From positions 620,001-684,000 of the forward strand of contig NZ_JACIDN010000003.1 in the NCBI RefSeq assembly GCF_014196345.1: DNA of 64,000 nucleotides, read 5' to 3'. Each line of letters begins with the position of its first letter. Within the stretch, counting starts at the first letter, position 1. Below are positions 18,860 to 28,171 of the stretch, piece by piece. The position numbers and the translations under genes are program-made. Below the pieces are notes generated by a model. The model saw nothing but the letters and a program-made list of their open reading frames with translations. It made no database searches and had not been told where the DNA came from. The DNA comes from Methylobacterium brachythecii (lineage in GTDB: Bacteria; Pseudomonadota; Alphaproteobacteria; Rhizobiales; Beijerinckiaceae).

Positions 18860-19054
18860 ATGACCACCGCCGCCGCCCAAGCGCGTCATCTCTCTCTCGT
18901 CCGCCTGGAGCAGGCCGCCGGCCAGGCCTTCGGGTGCGCCGAGGAGGTCGAGAAGGTCGTCGCCTCCCGCGCTATGACGCTGCTGACACCGACGACAATC
19001 ACCATCGCTACCGTGGCGACGGCGGTGGCCGCGACGATCACGTATCTGGTCTGA
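18860..19054 (+). CDS. 64-aa single-span membrane peptide, putative general stress gene
   Basis: Hydrophilic N-terminal two-thirds with a possible amphipathic helix (RLEQAAGQAFGCAEEVEKVV), then a C-terminal Ala/Thr/Ile-rich membrane helix (TITIATVATAVAATITYLV). AGGGAGA lies 7-12 bases before the ATG. It resembles no family I know. Support for reality comes from the EcfG-type promoter, the ribosome binding site and the hydrophobic segment. The hairpin at 19063 would end its transcript. Cytoplasmic N-terminus with a membrane-anchored tail is inferred. Confidence 0.55.
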   Translation: MTTAAAQARHLSLVRLEQAAGQAFGCAEEVEKVVASRAMTLLTPTTITIATVATAVAATITYLV

Positions 19055-19062
19055 TTTCTCCG

Positions 19063-19095
19063 CCGTCATTGCGAGCGTAAGCGAAGCAATGACGG
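19063..19095. repeat. REP-like inverted repeat, short form
   Basis: CCGTCATTGC, 13 bases, then GCAATGACGG: perfect 10-bp arms. The sequence matches the outer part of the longer element at 40816-40905 (CGTCATTGCGAGCG...). It lies between two convergent stop codons and is likely to serve as a bidirectional terminator. Confidence 0.7.
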
Positions 19096-19096
19096 T

Positions 19097-20134
19097 TCAG
19101 GCACACGCGCGGATGTCCCGCGCCAGGGCATCCACCCGCTCGACCGCAGTATCCCAGGCGAACATGAACCGCGCTCCGCCGCCGATGAAGGTGTAGAAGC
19201 GCCAGCCCCTGGCCCGCAGCCCATCGAGCACATCCGGCGGGGCCGAGAGGAATACCGCGTTCGCCTCCACCGGGAAGATCGCGGCGATGCCCGGGACATC
19301 CGCCACCGCATCGACGAGCCGCCTTGCGCAGGCATTGGCGTGGCGCGCGTTGCGCAGCCAGGCGCCGTTCTCCAGCATTCCGACCCAGGGCGCGGAAAGG
19401 TAGCGCATCTTCGAGGCGAGCTGGCCAGCCTGCTTGCAGCGGTAGTCGAAGTCTTCCGCCAGCGCGCGTTCGAAGAAGAGAATCGCCTCGCCCACGGCCA
19501 TGCCGTTCTTGGTGCCGCCGAAGCAGAGCACGTCGATTCCGGCCTTCCAGGTCAGCTCCGCGGGCGAGAGCTGCAGCGCGGCGCAGGCATTGGCGAAGCG
19601 GGCTCCGTCCATGTGCAGGCGCAGGCCGAGGCTACGGCAGGCCTCCGACAGCACCTGAAGCTGCGCGACCGAATAGACCCGGCCGGTCTCGGTGGACTGG
19701 GTGATCGTGACGGCGCGGGGCTTCGGGTAGTGGATGTCGCTGCGCCGCTCGGCCACCGCGCGCACGGAATCGGGTGTCAGCAGCCCGTCCGCGCTCGGGG
19801 CGACCAGCAGCTTCGAGCCGTTGGAGAAGAATTCGGGCGCGCCACATTCGTCCGTCTCGACATGGGCGCTCTCGGCACAGATCACGCTGTGGTAGCTCTG
19901 GCAGAGCGAGGCCAAGGCCATCGAGTTCGCCGCCGTGCCGTTGAAGGCGAAGAACACCTCGCAATCGGTCTCGAACAGCTCGCGAAACGCGTCGGAGGCC
20001 CGCTGCGTCCAGGCATCGGCGCCGTAGGCGGGCGCATGGCCGGCATTGGCGGCCTCCATCGCGGCCCAGGCCTCGGGACAGACGCCGGAATAATTGTCGC
20101 TGGCGAATTGCTGCTCGTTGAGGATGTCGGCCAC
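19097..20134 (-). CDS. Low-specificity threonine aldolase-type PLP enzyme
   Basis: 345 aa from GTG 20134, the usual size. Family markers are FASDNYSG at the start, AFNGTAANSMALASL, HVETDECGAPEFFS, the PLP-pyridine Asp in LHMDGARFANA and the Schiff-base Lys in CFGGTKNGMAVGEA. It cleaves L-threonine or L-allo-threonine to glycine and acetaldehyde. The frame is open to 20311, but that extension is Arg/Pro-rich and unlike the family, so the later start, next to FASDN, is preferred. It stands alone between two hairpins. Confidence 0.88.
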   Translation of the reverse strand: MADILNEQQFASDNYSGVCPEAWAAMEAANAGHAPAYGADAWTQRASDAFRELFETDCEVFFAFNGTAANSMALASLCQSYHSVICAESAHVETDECGAPEFFSNGSKLLVAPSADGLLTPDSVRAVAERRSDIHYPKPRAVTITQSTETGRVYSVAQLQVLSEACRSLGLRLHMDGARFANACAALQLSPAELTWKAGIDVLCFGGTKNGMAVGEAILFFERALAEDFDYRCKQAGQLASKMRYLSAPWVGMLENGAWLRNARHANACARRLVDAVADVPGIAAIFPVEANAVFLSAPPDVLDGLRARGWRFYTFIGGGARFMFAWDTAVERVDALARDIRACA

Positions 20135-20308
20135 GTTCGCTGTCCCGTTCGGATGAGCTGACGCGCGGCGAAGTCCCCTTGGTTGCCGGACCGGCCGCAT
20201 CCCCTCGCGGGCGCCACCTTGCCGGGAGGGCAGGTTGGCGTTGAGCGTCGGCTCAACTCGTGATGCTGGAGGCGAAACTAGGCTGGTGGGGCAGGGGCGG
20301 CAAGCACC

Positions 20309-20349
20309 CATCCCACCCGCAACCTCACCCTGAGGTGTTGGGTGGGATG
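20309..20349 (-). terminator. topA terminator-like long hairpin
   Basis: 19-base arms with three mismatches around a CCC loop (CATCCCACCC...GGGTGGGATG; inner CCTCA/TGAGG). It begins 14 bases downstream of the topA stop. The inner CCTCACCCTGAGG is reminiscent of a repeat common in Hyphomicrobiales. Confidence 0.6.
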
Positions 20350-20362
20350 ATACGTGTGGACC

Positions 20363-23029
20363 TCAGCTCGCGCTCTTCTTCGCAGCCGGCTTCTTGGCCG
20401 CGGCCTTCTTCGCGGGCGCCTTCTTGCCCGCTGCCGCCGTCTTGGCTGGAGCCTTCCGTCCGCGCGCCGGGGCCTTCTTGCCACCGCCACCGGAGGCGCG
20501 CTTGGCATTCACCAGATCGATCGCCTGGGCGAGCGTCAGCGAGTCCGAAGCCATCGTCTTCGGCAGCGTGGCGTTGACCTCGCCGTCGCTGACATAGGGG
20601 CCGTACTTGCCCGCCTTGACCACGAGGTCGCGACCGGACGCCTCGTCCTTGCCCAGCGCCCGGCCCGGATCGCTCGACGGCCGGCCGCGGCCGCCGCCCT
20701 GTTCCTTGGCGACGATCAGGTCGATGGCGCGGTTGCCACCGATCTCCAGCACGTCGTCGTCCTTGCCGAGATTGGCGTAGGTACGACCGTGCTGAACGTA
20801 GGGGCCATAGCGGCCGATGCTGGCGAGGATCGGCTCGCCGGTCTCGGGGTGCTTCGCTACCTCGCGGGGCAGCGCGAGCAGTCTCAGGGCGATCTCGAGC
20901 GTGACGTCGCCCGAGGACAGGCCCTTCGGTAGCGAGGAGCGCTTCGGCTTCTCGGCGTCCTTTTCCGCGGATTGCTCGCCGAGCTGGACGAAGGTGCCGA
21001 AGCGGCCGTCGCGCAGGGTCACCTGCAGGCCGGTCTTGGGATCGTCGCCGAGCACGCGCACGCCAGGCTGGCCGCCCTCCGAGGTGCCGTCGCCGTCGCC
21101 CTCGACGCCCGAGGTAGCGAGCTGGCGGGTGTACTTGCACTCCGGATAGTTCGAGCAACCGATGAAGGCGCCGTACTTGCCGAGCTTCAGCGAGAGCTGG
21201 CCCGAGCCGCAGGTCGGGCAGATGCGTGGGTTCGAGCCGTCGGCCTTCTCGGGGAAGATGTGCGGGCCGAGCAGCTCGTTGAGCGCCTCCAGCACCTCGG
21301 CGACGCGCAGCTCCTTGGTGCCGTCGATCGCCGCGGAAAAGTCGCGCCAGAAGTCGCGCAGCACCTGGCGCCAGTCGATTTCAGCATTCGAGACCCGGTC
21401 GAGCTGCTCTTCGAGATCGGCGGTGAAATCGTATTCGACGTAGCGCTTGAAGAAGCTCTCCAGGAAGCCGGTGACGAGGCGGCCCTTGTCCTCCGGCTGC
21501 AGGCGCTTCTTCTCGATCTTCACGTATTCGCGGTCGCGCAGCGTCTGCAGCACGGCAGCGTAGGTCGAGGGCCGGCCGATGCCGAGCTCCTCCATGCGTT
21601 TGACGAGGCTCGCTTCCGAGAAGCGCGGCGGCGGCTCGGTGAAGTGCTGGGTCGAGGCGATGCGCTCGCGCTTCAGCGGATCTCCCGCCTTCATCGGCGG
21701 CAGGCGCTTGCCCTCCTCGTCCTCCTCGTCGTCCTTGCCCTCCTGGTAGAGGGTGAGGAAGCCGTCGAACTTCACCACCTGTCCGGTGGCGCGCAGCTCG
21801 ATGGCGCGCGGGCCGACCTTCGCAGTGATATCGACGGTGGTGCGCTCGAGCTCGGCCGATTCCATCTGGCTGGCGACGGTGCGCGTCCAGATCAGCTCGT
21901 AGAGCCGGGCCTGCTCGGGATCGAGCATACGCGCGACCTGTTTCGGCAGACGGCTCATCTCGGTCGGGCGCACGGCCTCGTGGGCCTCCTGCGCGTTCTT
22001 GGCCTTCACCGAGTATTTGCGCGGGACGTCCGGCACGTAGCGGTCGCCGTATTCCTTGCCGATCACGGAGCGAGCGTCGCGGATCGCCTCCGGCGCCATG
22101 TCGACGCCGTCGGTTCGCATGTAGGTGATGAGACCCACCGTCTCGCCGCCGATATCGATGCCCTCGTAGAGCCTTTGCGCCACCCGCATGGTCTGCGCCG
22201 GCGCCATACCGAGTTTTCGCGACGCTTCCTGTTGGAGCGTGGACGTCGTGAAGGGTGGGGCAGGGTGGCGCTTGGCGGGCTTGGCCTCGACCGAGGCCAC
22301 CGCGAAGGTCGCGAGTTCGAGATCCTTCTTGAAGCGCGCGGCCTCTTCGCCGGTGCCGACGTCGAGGCGGGTGATCTTCTTGCCGTCCGCGCCGGTCAGC
22401 CGCGCATCGAACACGGCGCCCTCGGCGGTGGCGAGCGTGGCGACGAGCGACCAGTATTCGCGCGGCTTGAAGCGCTCGATCTCCATCTCGCGCTCGACGA
22501 CGAGGCGGAGCGCAACCGACTGCACGCGTCCGGCCGACTTCGCACCGGGGAGCTTGCGCCACAGCACCGGCGAGAGATTGAAGCCGACGAGATAGTCGAG
22601 GGCCCGGCGCGCCAAGTAGGCGTCGACCAGCGCCTGATCGATCTGGCGGGGCTTTCGCATCGCCGCGTCGACGGAGGCCTTGGTGATGGCGTTGAAGGTG
22701 ACGCGCTCGATCGGGATGCCCTTGAGCACCTTCTTGGCGGTCAGCGCCTCGACGACGTGCCAGGAAATCGCCTCGCCTTCGCGATCAGGGTCGGTCGCGA
22801 GGATGAGCTTCTCGGCGCCCTTGACCGCCTTGGCGATCTCCGAGACGCGCTGCGAACCCTTGTCCTGCAGCTCCCACAGCATCGCGAAGTCGGCTTCCGG
22901 ATCGACCGAACCATCCTTGGGCGGCAAGTCGCGGATATGGCCGAACGAGGCCAGAACCTCGTAGTCCTTGCCGAGATACTTGTTGATCGTCTTGGCTTTG
23001 GCCGGCGACTCGACGACGACGACTTTCAT
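20363..23029 (-). CDS. topA: DNA topoisomerase I
   Basis: 888 aa. The N-terminal TOPRIM begins MKVVVVESPAKAKTINKYLG. The catalytic Tyr is in GLITYMRTDGVDMAP near residue 304. One C4 zinc ribbon lies near 610 (CPTCGSGQ...CSNYPECKYTR), followed by several zinc-less ribbon repeats (RYGPYVQHG, KYGPYVSDG). The tail of about 45 residues is Lys/Ala/Pro-rich (KKAPAK-type repeats), typical of alphaproteobacterial TopA and likely to bind DNA. It relaxes negative supercoils. Confidence 0.96.
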   Translation of the reverse strand: MKVVVVESPAKAKTINKYLGKDYEVLASFGHIRDLPPKDGSVDPEADFAMLWELQDKGSQRVSEIAKAVKGAEKLILATDPDREGEAISWHVVEALTAKKVLKGIPIERVTFNAITKASVDAAMRKPRQIDQALVDAYLARRALDYLVGFNLSPVLWRKLPGAKSAGRVQSVALRLVVEREMEIERFKPREYWSLVATLATAEGAVFDARLTGADGKKITRLDVGTGEEAARFKKDLELATFAVASVEAKPAKRHPAPPFTTSTLQQEASRKLGMAPAQTMRVAQRLYEGIDIGGETVGLITYMRTDGVDMAPEAIRDARSVIGKEYGDRYVPDVPRKYSVKAKNAQEAHEAVRPTEMSRLPKQVARMLDPEQARLYELIWTRTVASQMESAELERTTVDITAKVGPRAIELRATGQVVKFDGFLTLYQEGKDDEEDEEGKRLPPMKAGDPLKRERIASTQHFTEPPPRFSEASLVKRMEELGIGRPSTYAAVLQTLRDREYVKIEKKRLQPEDKGRLVTGFLESFFKRYVEYDFTADLEEQLDRVSNAEIDWRQVLRDFWRDFSAAIDGTKELRVAEVLEALNELLGPHIFPEKADGSNPRICPTCGSGQLSLKLGKYGAFIGCSNYPECKYTRQLATSGVEGDGDGTSEGGQPGVRVLGDDPKTGLQVTLRDGRFGTFVQLGEQSAEKDAEKPKRSSLPKGLSSGDVTLEIALRLLALPREVAKHPETGEPILASIGRYGPYVQHGRTYANLGKDDDVLEIGGNRAIDLIVAKEQGGGRGRPSSDPGRALGKDEASGRDLVVKAGKYGPYVSDGEVNATLPKTMASDSLTLAQAIDLVNAKRASGGGGKKAPARGRKAPAKTAAAGKKAPAKKAAAKKPAAKKSAS

Positions 23030-23176
23030 ATACCTCTGCCCCTGACGAAGCCTCGGCGCGACGACCTGTTTTTAGGAGTGGCGCAGATGCGCTCCCGGCA
23101 ACGGCCGGGGCCTCGCGCCGGGGAGAAGTGGGTTAGGCCGCGCGGGTTGTCAAATCGCAGGCTTCGCGAGGGGCCG

Positions 23177-23563
23177 TCACTTCGGGGCGATCTGGGCCTC
23201 GCCCTCGCCGAACGACCAGTCGATGCGCTCGTTCTCGCGGATCGCGATCATGACGTCCTGGGGCCGGATGCCGCCACGCTGTTCGAGGTTCGCAACGATG
23301 GTCCGGTAGAGGGTGCGCTTCTGCGTATCGGTCCGTCCGCTCCGCATCAGGATTTCGACGATGATCGCCTCGGACGAACGCGACACGCCGAGATAGCCGG
23401 GGTCGATCCGCAGCATGTGAGCCTGATGCTCGGTGAGCACCTGGAAGACATCGTCCGGCGGCACGTCGATCGTGGCGATCATCGCATCCTGGATCGCGTC
23501 CGACAGCATCTGCGCGAAGGCAGAGTCCTTGCCGGTGGGGATCGCGATGCGGACGAGGGGCAT
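23177..23563 (-). CDS. Tautomerase-family protein (4-oxalocrotonate tautomerase superfamily)
   Basis: 128 aa starting MPLVRIAIPTGKDS, so that Met removal exposes the catalytic Pro1. It is a fused-type tautomerase length, twice the ~62-residue unit. The C-terminal half has SSEAIIVEILMRSGR and EQRGGIRPQDVMIAI, typical of the family. Start 23563 is fixed by the Pro2 rule and an AGGC stretch; the frame is open upstream. It follows the molybdopterin oxidoreductase gene by 19 bases and may be co-transcribed. Substrate unknown. Confidence 0.82.
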   Translation of the reverse strand: MPLVRIAIPTGKDSAFAQMLSDAIQDAMIATIDVPPDDVFQVLTEHQAHMLRIDPGYLGVSRSSEAIIVEILMRSGRTDTQKRTLYRTIVANLEQRGGIRPQDVMIAIRENERIDWSFGEGEAQIAPK

Positions 23564-23582
23564 GTCGGCCTCCAGCCTTGGC

Positions 23583-24416
23583 TCAGATTCCGGCGTACCA
23601 CTCGTAGCCGTTGTCTTCCCAATAGCCGCCATTGCCCTGGCCGACATGGGCGAGGGTGTCGGCCACCTCGATACGCATGATGTATTTGGCCTGTTTGTAG
23701 CCGAGCTGGCGCTCGACGCGCAGCCGCAAGGGCGCACCATTGGAGACCGGCAACGGCTTGCCGTTCATGTCGTAGGCGAGGATGGTCTGCGGGTGGAAGG
23801 CATCGGTGAGATCGATGCTCTCGTAATAGCGGATCGGCTTGCCGGTAGGCGCATCGCCGTCGGTCTGCTCGTCGGCGGAATCGGCGCTCGCATATTCCAT
23901 CGTGTCGGCGCAGTGAAACACGATGTAGCGCGCCTGGGGCTTGAGGGCCGCCTTGTTGAGTACCTCGGCAAGCGGCACGCCCGTCCACTTGCCGATGGCG
24001 CTCCAGCCCTCGACGCAATCGTGCCGGGTGATCTGCGTTCGCGTCGGCAGCACGCGCAAGTCCTCGAGGGACAGTTCGAGCGGATGCTCGACGAGTCCGT
24101 CGACCCTCAGCTTGAAGGCCGAGAACTGGTTGGCGGCCAAAGCCTTGTAGGGCTTGTCTTCCGGATCGACCGTCCCGTTCGGCTTGAACCAGGTCGAGAT
24201 GTCCGCGTCGGAGAACTCGCGGGCCATGGAGGTGGGCTTGAGCAGGAGGCGCTGGACGTAGAGGTTCGCGTCCTCCCCGACCTTCAGGGTTCGGGTGCCC
24301 CACGCGCTCTCGGCGATCCGATCGCAGCCGCCGAGGGAGGCGGTGCCGAAAAGGCCAGCCACGCCCGTGAGGAAACCGCGGCGATGGGGGGAGGGGATGG
24401 CGAGGCGGCGCTTCAT
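23583..24416 (-). CDS. Tat-exported molybdopterin oxidoreductase (sulfite oxidase/MsrP family)
   Basis: 277 aa. The twin-arginine leader PHRRGFLTGVAGLFG and a lipobox-like GGC occur near residue 30. The Mo-binding domain has RHDCVEGWSAIGKWTGVPL with the Mo-ligand Cys near residue 136. There is no haem or dimerisation domain, so it relies on the cytochrome b encoded just upstream; the two overlap by ATGA. Related MsrP repairs methionine sulfoxide in the periplasm. The Met-rich secreted protein at the head of this operon may therefore be a substrate, which is inference. The electron partner here is not the six-helix MsrQ. Confidence 0.87.
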   Translation of the reverse strand: MKRRLAIPSPHRRGFLTGVAGLFGTASLGGCDRIAESAWGTRTLKVGEDANLYVQRLLLKPTSMAREFSDADISTWFKPNGTVDPEDKPYKALAANQFSAFKLRVDGLVEHPLELSLEDLRVLPTRTQITRHDCVEGWSAIGKWTGVPLAEVLNKAALKPQARYIVFHCADTMEYASADSADEQTDGDAPTGKPIRYYESIDLTDAFHPQTILAYDMNGKPLPVSNGAPLRLRVERQLGYKQAKYIMRIEVADTLAHVGQGNGGYWEDNGYEWYAGI

Positions 24417-25300
24417 CGGCTAGCTCCCGTCTCGGCGTGCTTGTCGGGCTCGATCGTGTACCAGCCGGTCACCATCGAGCGCATGTTGTTCCAGAGCCCG
24501 GAGACGATCACCAGGAGAACGTGCACGATCACGAACAGGACCAGCAGGTTCACGGTGATGAAGTGGATCGTGCGGGCCGACTGGCGACCGCCGAACACGT
24601 CGAGGATGAAGGGGAAAGCCGCGTTGACGCCCGGCGACATGCCGAGACCGGTCAGGAGCATCAGCGGCAGCAGCACCAGCACAACGACGAGGTAGGTCAG
24701 CTTCTGCAGGACGTTGTAGCGCCGCGCCTCCTCGCCCTTCGGAAAGCGGAGCAGGAGGTGCTCGCGGATCGACGCCCCGAAGTGACGGATCTGGTCACCA
24801 TCCGGGACGATGCGACGCCGCAATTGGCCGCTGCCGATCCCGTAGAGCAGGTAAATCAGGCCGTTGATCACGAAGGCCCAGGCGAACAGGAAGTGCCAGC
24901 GCCGGCCCGTGGCGAGGTTCTGGCTGGCCGGCAGAGTGATCCAGGCCGGAAAAGCGCGGGCGGCCGATTCGCCCCGATAGGTCGAGAGCCCGAGCCATCC
25001 GGTGGTGTCGAAGGTTCGACCGCCGATCTGAACCACGCCGCGCGAGGCGCCGCTATCGGTCTGGTCGTCGGTAATCGCGAGGGCCGGGCTGTCGAAAGTC
25101 GACTTGGAGCCCCAGTAGAGCGCCGGATGCGCGTTGAAGATCTGCAGGCCGCTCATCAAGAGCACGGCGAGACAGACCACGTTGATCCAATGGGCGACCC
25201 GGATGACCAGCGGATGCCGGAACGTCCATTGGCGGGCAGCCTTGCCGGGAGGCTCGGTCGCGACGGGCATCTGACTGGTCGCCAAGGCTGGGCCTCCCAT
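24413..25300 (-). CDS. Cytochrome b/b6-domain membrane protein
   Basis: About 295 aa. Four core helices carry His haem ligands: [37 protein letters not shown], a Leu/Val-rich third helix, and [19 protein letters not shown] ~70-residue periplasmic loop separates the first pair. It resembles thiosulfate-reductase/hydrogenase-type cytochrome b561 and should pass quinol electrons to the molybdoenzyme encoded next (4-base overlap). Either ATG 25300 or ATG 25270 may start it; neither has an ideal ribosome site. Confidence 0.85.
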   Translation of the reverse strand: MGGPALATSQMPVATEPPGKAARQWTFRHPLVIRVAHWINVVCLAVLLMSGLQIFNAHPALYWGSKSTFDSPALAITDDQTDSGASRGVVQIGGRTFDTTGWLGLSTYRGESAARAFPAWITLPASQNLATGRRWHFLFAWAFVINGLIYLLYGIGSGQLRRRIVPDGDQIRHFGASIREHLLLRFPKGEEARRYNVLQKLTYLVVVLVLLPLMLLTGLGMSPGVNAAFPFILDVFGGRQSARTIHFITVNLLVLFVIVHVLLVIVSGLWNNMRSMVTGWYTIEPDKHAETGASR

Positions 25301-25377
25301 CCGCTGCAACGAAGACCGCCCGCCCGGTCGGACCGGACGGGCAGCATGGATGCCATACGTTCGAGCGAGGCGGAAAG

Positions 25378-25671
25378 TTACATTCCGTCGTCGGCACCGC
25401 CGGCCGCACCGGGAGCGCCGCGCTCCATGCCGGGATCCTGGTTCATGCGCCCATTCGAGTGCATCTTCTTGCTCTTCATGGACTTCTTCATCTTCTTCTT
25501 GCTGGCGGTGGTGCGCTTCATCGGCCGCTGTTCCTGGCCCATGTCGTCGCCCATCTGGCCCTGCTCCATGCCGGGTTGACCCTGCGGCTGCATGCCCTGC
25601 GCCATGGCGACCGAGGACAAGCCGAGGCCGAGCGAAATGGCGCTGGCGGTGGCGAGAAGTCGAATGTTCAT
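25378..25671 (-). CDS. Secreted Met/Gln/Lys-rich small protein (penta-MXKX-like)
   Basis: 97 aa. The Sec signal peptide ends at VAMAQ. The mature part starts with a Met/Gln/Gly-rich stretch ([19 protein letters not shown]), followed by Lys/Met/Ser repeats ([13 protein letters not shown]) and a Gly/Ala tail. The repeats resemble, but do not match exactly, the MXKDX pentapeptide-repeat proteins of Hyphomicrobiales. GGAAAGG precedes ATG 25671. It is first in the cluster with cytochrome b and the MsrP-like enzyme. A sacrificial methionine pool or metal-binding role is speculation. Confidence 0.7.
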   Translation of the reverse strand: MNIRLLATASAISLGLGLSSVAMAQGMQPQGQPGMEQGQMGDDMGQEQRPMKRTTASKKKMKKSMKSKKMHSNGRMNQDPGMERGAPGAAGGADDGM

Positions 25672-25904
25672 ACTGTACCTTTCCGGTTTCGCGGGGCTGC
25701 AAACGGCGCGTTGAAGCATCGCGTGAAGTGGCCCGCCGGACACCGGCACAGATGGGTTTAGCCGACGATCCTTCAACTTTTTTTCGATCCGCGGGCTTTT
25801 CAGAGAGAAAAACCTTTGCAGTTCAGGACGATGGAGAAGGGATTTTCTGTCGGGCCAATCGCCTTGCTGCCCTGGGCCGCGACGCCTATAGCCATCGCCT
25901 CAAC

Positions 25905-26855
25905 ATGACGCCCGCCGCATCCCCGCCGAGCTTTCCCCACCGCCATCTCCTCGGCATCGAGGGGCTGTCGCGACTCGATATCGAGGGATTGCTCGATCAG
26001 GCCGAGTCGGCGGTCTCGCTCTCGCGGCAAGTCGAGAAGAAGCGCAACGTCCTGCGCGGCCGCACCCAGATCAACCTGTTCTTCGAGCCCTCGACCCGAA
26101 CGCAATCCTCGTTTGAACTGGCCGGCAAGCGCCTTGGCGCCGACGTGATGAACATGTCGGTGGCCTCGTCCTCGGTGAAGAAGGGCGAGACGCTGATCGA
26201 CACCGCGGCGACGCTGAACGCCATGCGGCCAGACATCATCGTCGTGCGCCATCACGCCGCCGGCGCAGTGCATCTGCTTGCCCGCAAGGTCGATTGCGCT
26301 GTGGTCAATGCCGGCGACGGCGCCCACGAGCACCCGACCCAGGCACTCCTCGACGCGCTCACCATCCGCCGCAACAAGGGCCGGATCGAGGGCCTCACCG
26401 TCGCGATCTGCGGCGACGTCCTGCATTCGCGCGTCGCCCGCTCGAACATCATCCTGCTCCAGGCGCTCGGCGCTCGCGTGCGGGTGATCGGCCCCTCGAA
26501 CCTTCTCCCGCCCGGCATCGAGCGCTTCGGCGTCGAGGTCTTCACGCAGATGCGGGAAGGCCTGAAGGACTGCGACATCGTCATGATGCTGCGCCTGCAG
26601 CGCGAGCGCATGCACGGCTCCTTCGTGCCGAGCGTGAAGGAGTACTTTCGCTATTACGGCCTCGACACCGACAAGCTGGCTCTCGCCAGCCCCGGCGCCC
26701 TCGTCATGCATCCCGGCCCGATGAACCGCGGCGTCGAGATCTCTTCGGAGATCGCGGATGGAGCGCAATCGCTGATCCGCGAGCAGGTCGAGATGGGCGT
26801 TGCGGTACGGATGGCCGTGCTCGAAGCGCTGGCGACGCATCTGCCGAACGGGTGA
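25905..26855 (+). CDS. pyrB: Aspartate carbamoyltransferase catalytic subunit
   Basis: 316 aa. The carbamoyl-phosphate site is [41 protein letters not shown] and [12 protein letters not shown] are all present. It joins carbamoyl phosphate and aspartate in pyrimidine synthesis. No pyrI is present. The gene is followed 5 bases later by a dihydroorotase homologue without its metal motif, the arrangement seen where ATCase assembles with an inactive dihydroorotase. Start 25905 is placed before [11 protein letters not shown]; the frame is open far upstream. Confidence 0.95.
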   Translation: MTPAASPPSFPHRHLLGIEGLSRLDIEGLLDQAESAVSLSRQVEKKRNVLRGRTQINLFFEPSTRTQSSFELAGKRLGADVMNMSVASSSVKKGETLIDTAATLNAMRPDIIVVRHHAAGAVHLLARKVDCAVVNAGDGAHEHPTQALLDALTIRRNKGRIEGLTVAICGDVLHSRVARSNIILLQALGARVRVIGPSNLLPPGIERFGVEVFTQMREGLKDCDIVMMLRLQRERMHGSFVPSVKEYFRYYGLDTDKLALASPGALVMHPGPMNRGVEISSEIADGAQSLIREQVEMGVAVRMAVLEALATHLPNG

Positions 26856-26860
26856 CACGG

Positions 26861-28171
26861 ATGGCCCAGCGTCCCGCTCTCCTTACCAGCGCCCGCCTGC
26901 TCGACCCCGCGACCGGTCGCGAGGGCCCCGGCTCGGTCCTCGTCGTAGACGGCCGCATTGCCGACGTGGCCTGGGGCTCGACGCCGGGCGTGCCGGAGGA
27001 ATGCGAACGGATCGAATGCGGCCATTCGGTCCTGACCCCCGGCCTGATCGATCTGCGCGCCTTCGTCGGCGAGCCCGGCGCCGAGCATCGCGAGACGCTC
27101 GCCTCGGCGAGCGCCGCCGCTGCGGCCGGCGGCGTCACGACCCTGGTCTGCATGCCCGACACCAACCCGGTGATCGACGGCGCGCCGATCGTCGACTTCG
27201 TGCTGCGCCGGGCGCGCGACACGGCGAGCGTCAACGTGCTGCCCGCCGCCGCCATCACCAAGGGGCTGGCCGGCAAAGAGATGACCGAGTTCGGCCTGCT
27301 CCAGGAGGCCGGCGCCGTCGCCTTCACGGACGGTCTCAAGGCGGTGACCAACGCCCAGCTCATGCGCCGCGCCCTGACCTATGCCCGCGATTTCGGCGCG
27401 CTGCTGATGCAGCATGTCGAGGAGCCCGATCTCGTAGGCGACGGCGTGATGAATGAGGGCGAGATGGCCTCGCGACTCGGCCTGCACGGCATCCCGCGCG
27501 AGGCCGAGACGGTGATGCTGGAGCGCGATATCCGCCTCGTGCGCCTCACCGGCGCGCGCTACCATGCGGCGATGATCTCCTGCGCCGACTCGGTGGAGAT
27601 TGTCCGCAGGGCCAAGCAGGACGGCCTGCCGGTGACCTGCGGCGTCTCCGTGAACAACCTCGTGCTGAACGAGGGCGACATCGGCCACTACCGCACATTC
27701 TGCAAGCTCTCGCCGCCGCTCCGCAGCGAGGCAGACCGGCACGCCGTCATCGCGGCCCTGAACGAAGGCGTGATCGACGTCATCGTCTCCGATCACAACC
27801 CGCAGGACGTCGAGACCAAGCGGTTGCCCTTTGCCGAGGCCGCCGACGGCGCGCTCGGTATCGAGACGCTGCTCGGTGCCGCGCTCCGGCTCGTCCATAC
27901 CGGCGAAGTCGAGCTCGCGCGGTTGCTTGCGGCCCTGTCGGCAAATCCCGCCAAGCTCCTCGGCCGCGAGGCAGGGCGCCTCGTCCCCGGCGCCCCGGCC
28001 GACCTCGTGCTGATCGATACCGACGTGCCCTACGTGCTGGACAAGCGCCAGCTGAAGTCGCGCTCCAAGAACTCGCCCTTCGACGAGGCCCGATTGCAGG
28101 GCGCAGCGATGATGACGCTGGTCGGCGGCCGCATCGTCCATCGCTCCGACCTCTTCTCGGACGGCGCCTGA
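26861..28171 (+). CDS. pyrC: Dihydroorotase homologue lacking the HxH metal motif (PyrC'/PyrX-like)
   Basis: 436 aa, amidohydrolase fold with the expected MPDTNPVID and [18 protein letters not shown]. Where active class I enzymes have GxIDxHxHxR, this has [17 protein letters not shown] (residues about 61-77), so both His ligands are gone. The usual carboxylated-Lys motif is not evident either. This matches the catalytically dead dihydroorotases that scaffold ATCase in some bacteria, and alphaproteobacterial genes annotated pyrC next to pyrB. It overlaps plsY by one base. The active enzyme is probably encoded elsewhere. The symbol follows usual annotation. Confidence 0.85.
   Translation: MAQRPALLTSARLLDPATGREGPGSVLVVDGRIADVAWGSTPGVPEECERIECGHSVLTPGLIDLRAFVGEPGAEHRETLASASAAAAAGGVTTLVCMPDTNPVIDGAPIVDFVLRRARDTASVNVLPAAAITKGLAGKEMTEFGLLQEAGAVAFTDGLKAVTNAQLMRRALTYARDFGALLMQHVEEPDLVGDGVMNEGEMASRLGLHGIPREAETVMLERDIRLVRLTGARYHAAMISCADSVEIVRRAKQDGLPVTCGVSVNNLVLNEGDIGHYRTFCKLSPPLRSEADRHAVIAALNEGVIDVIVSDHNPQDVETKRLPFAEAADGALGIETLLGAALRLVHTGEVELARLLAALSANPAKLLGREAGRLVPGAPADLVLIDTDVPYVLDKRQLKSRSKNSPFDEARLQGAAMMTLVGGRIVHRSDLFSDGA

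Noticed and set aside
20972..23680. A very long rightward open frame (about 900 codons) antisense to topA
   Set aside because: Arg/Asp/Glu/Leu/Val-rich translation without domains, a consequence of high GC and codon bias in the real topA and tautomerase genes on the other strand.
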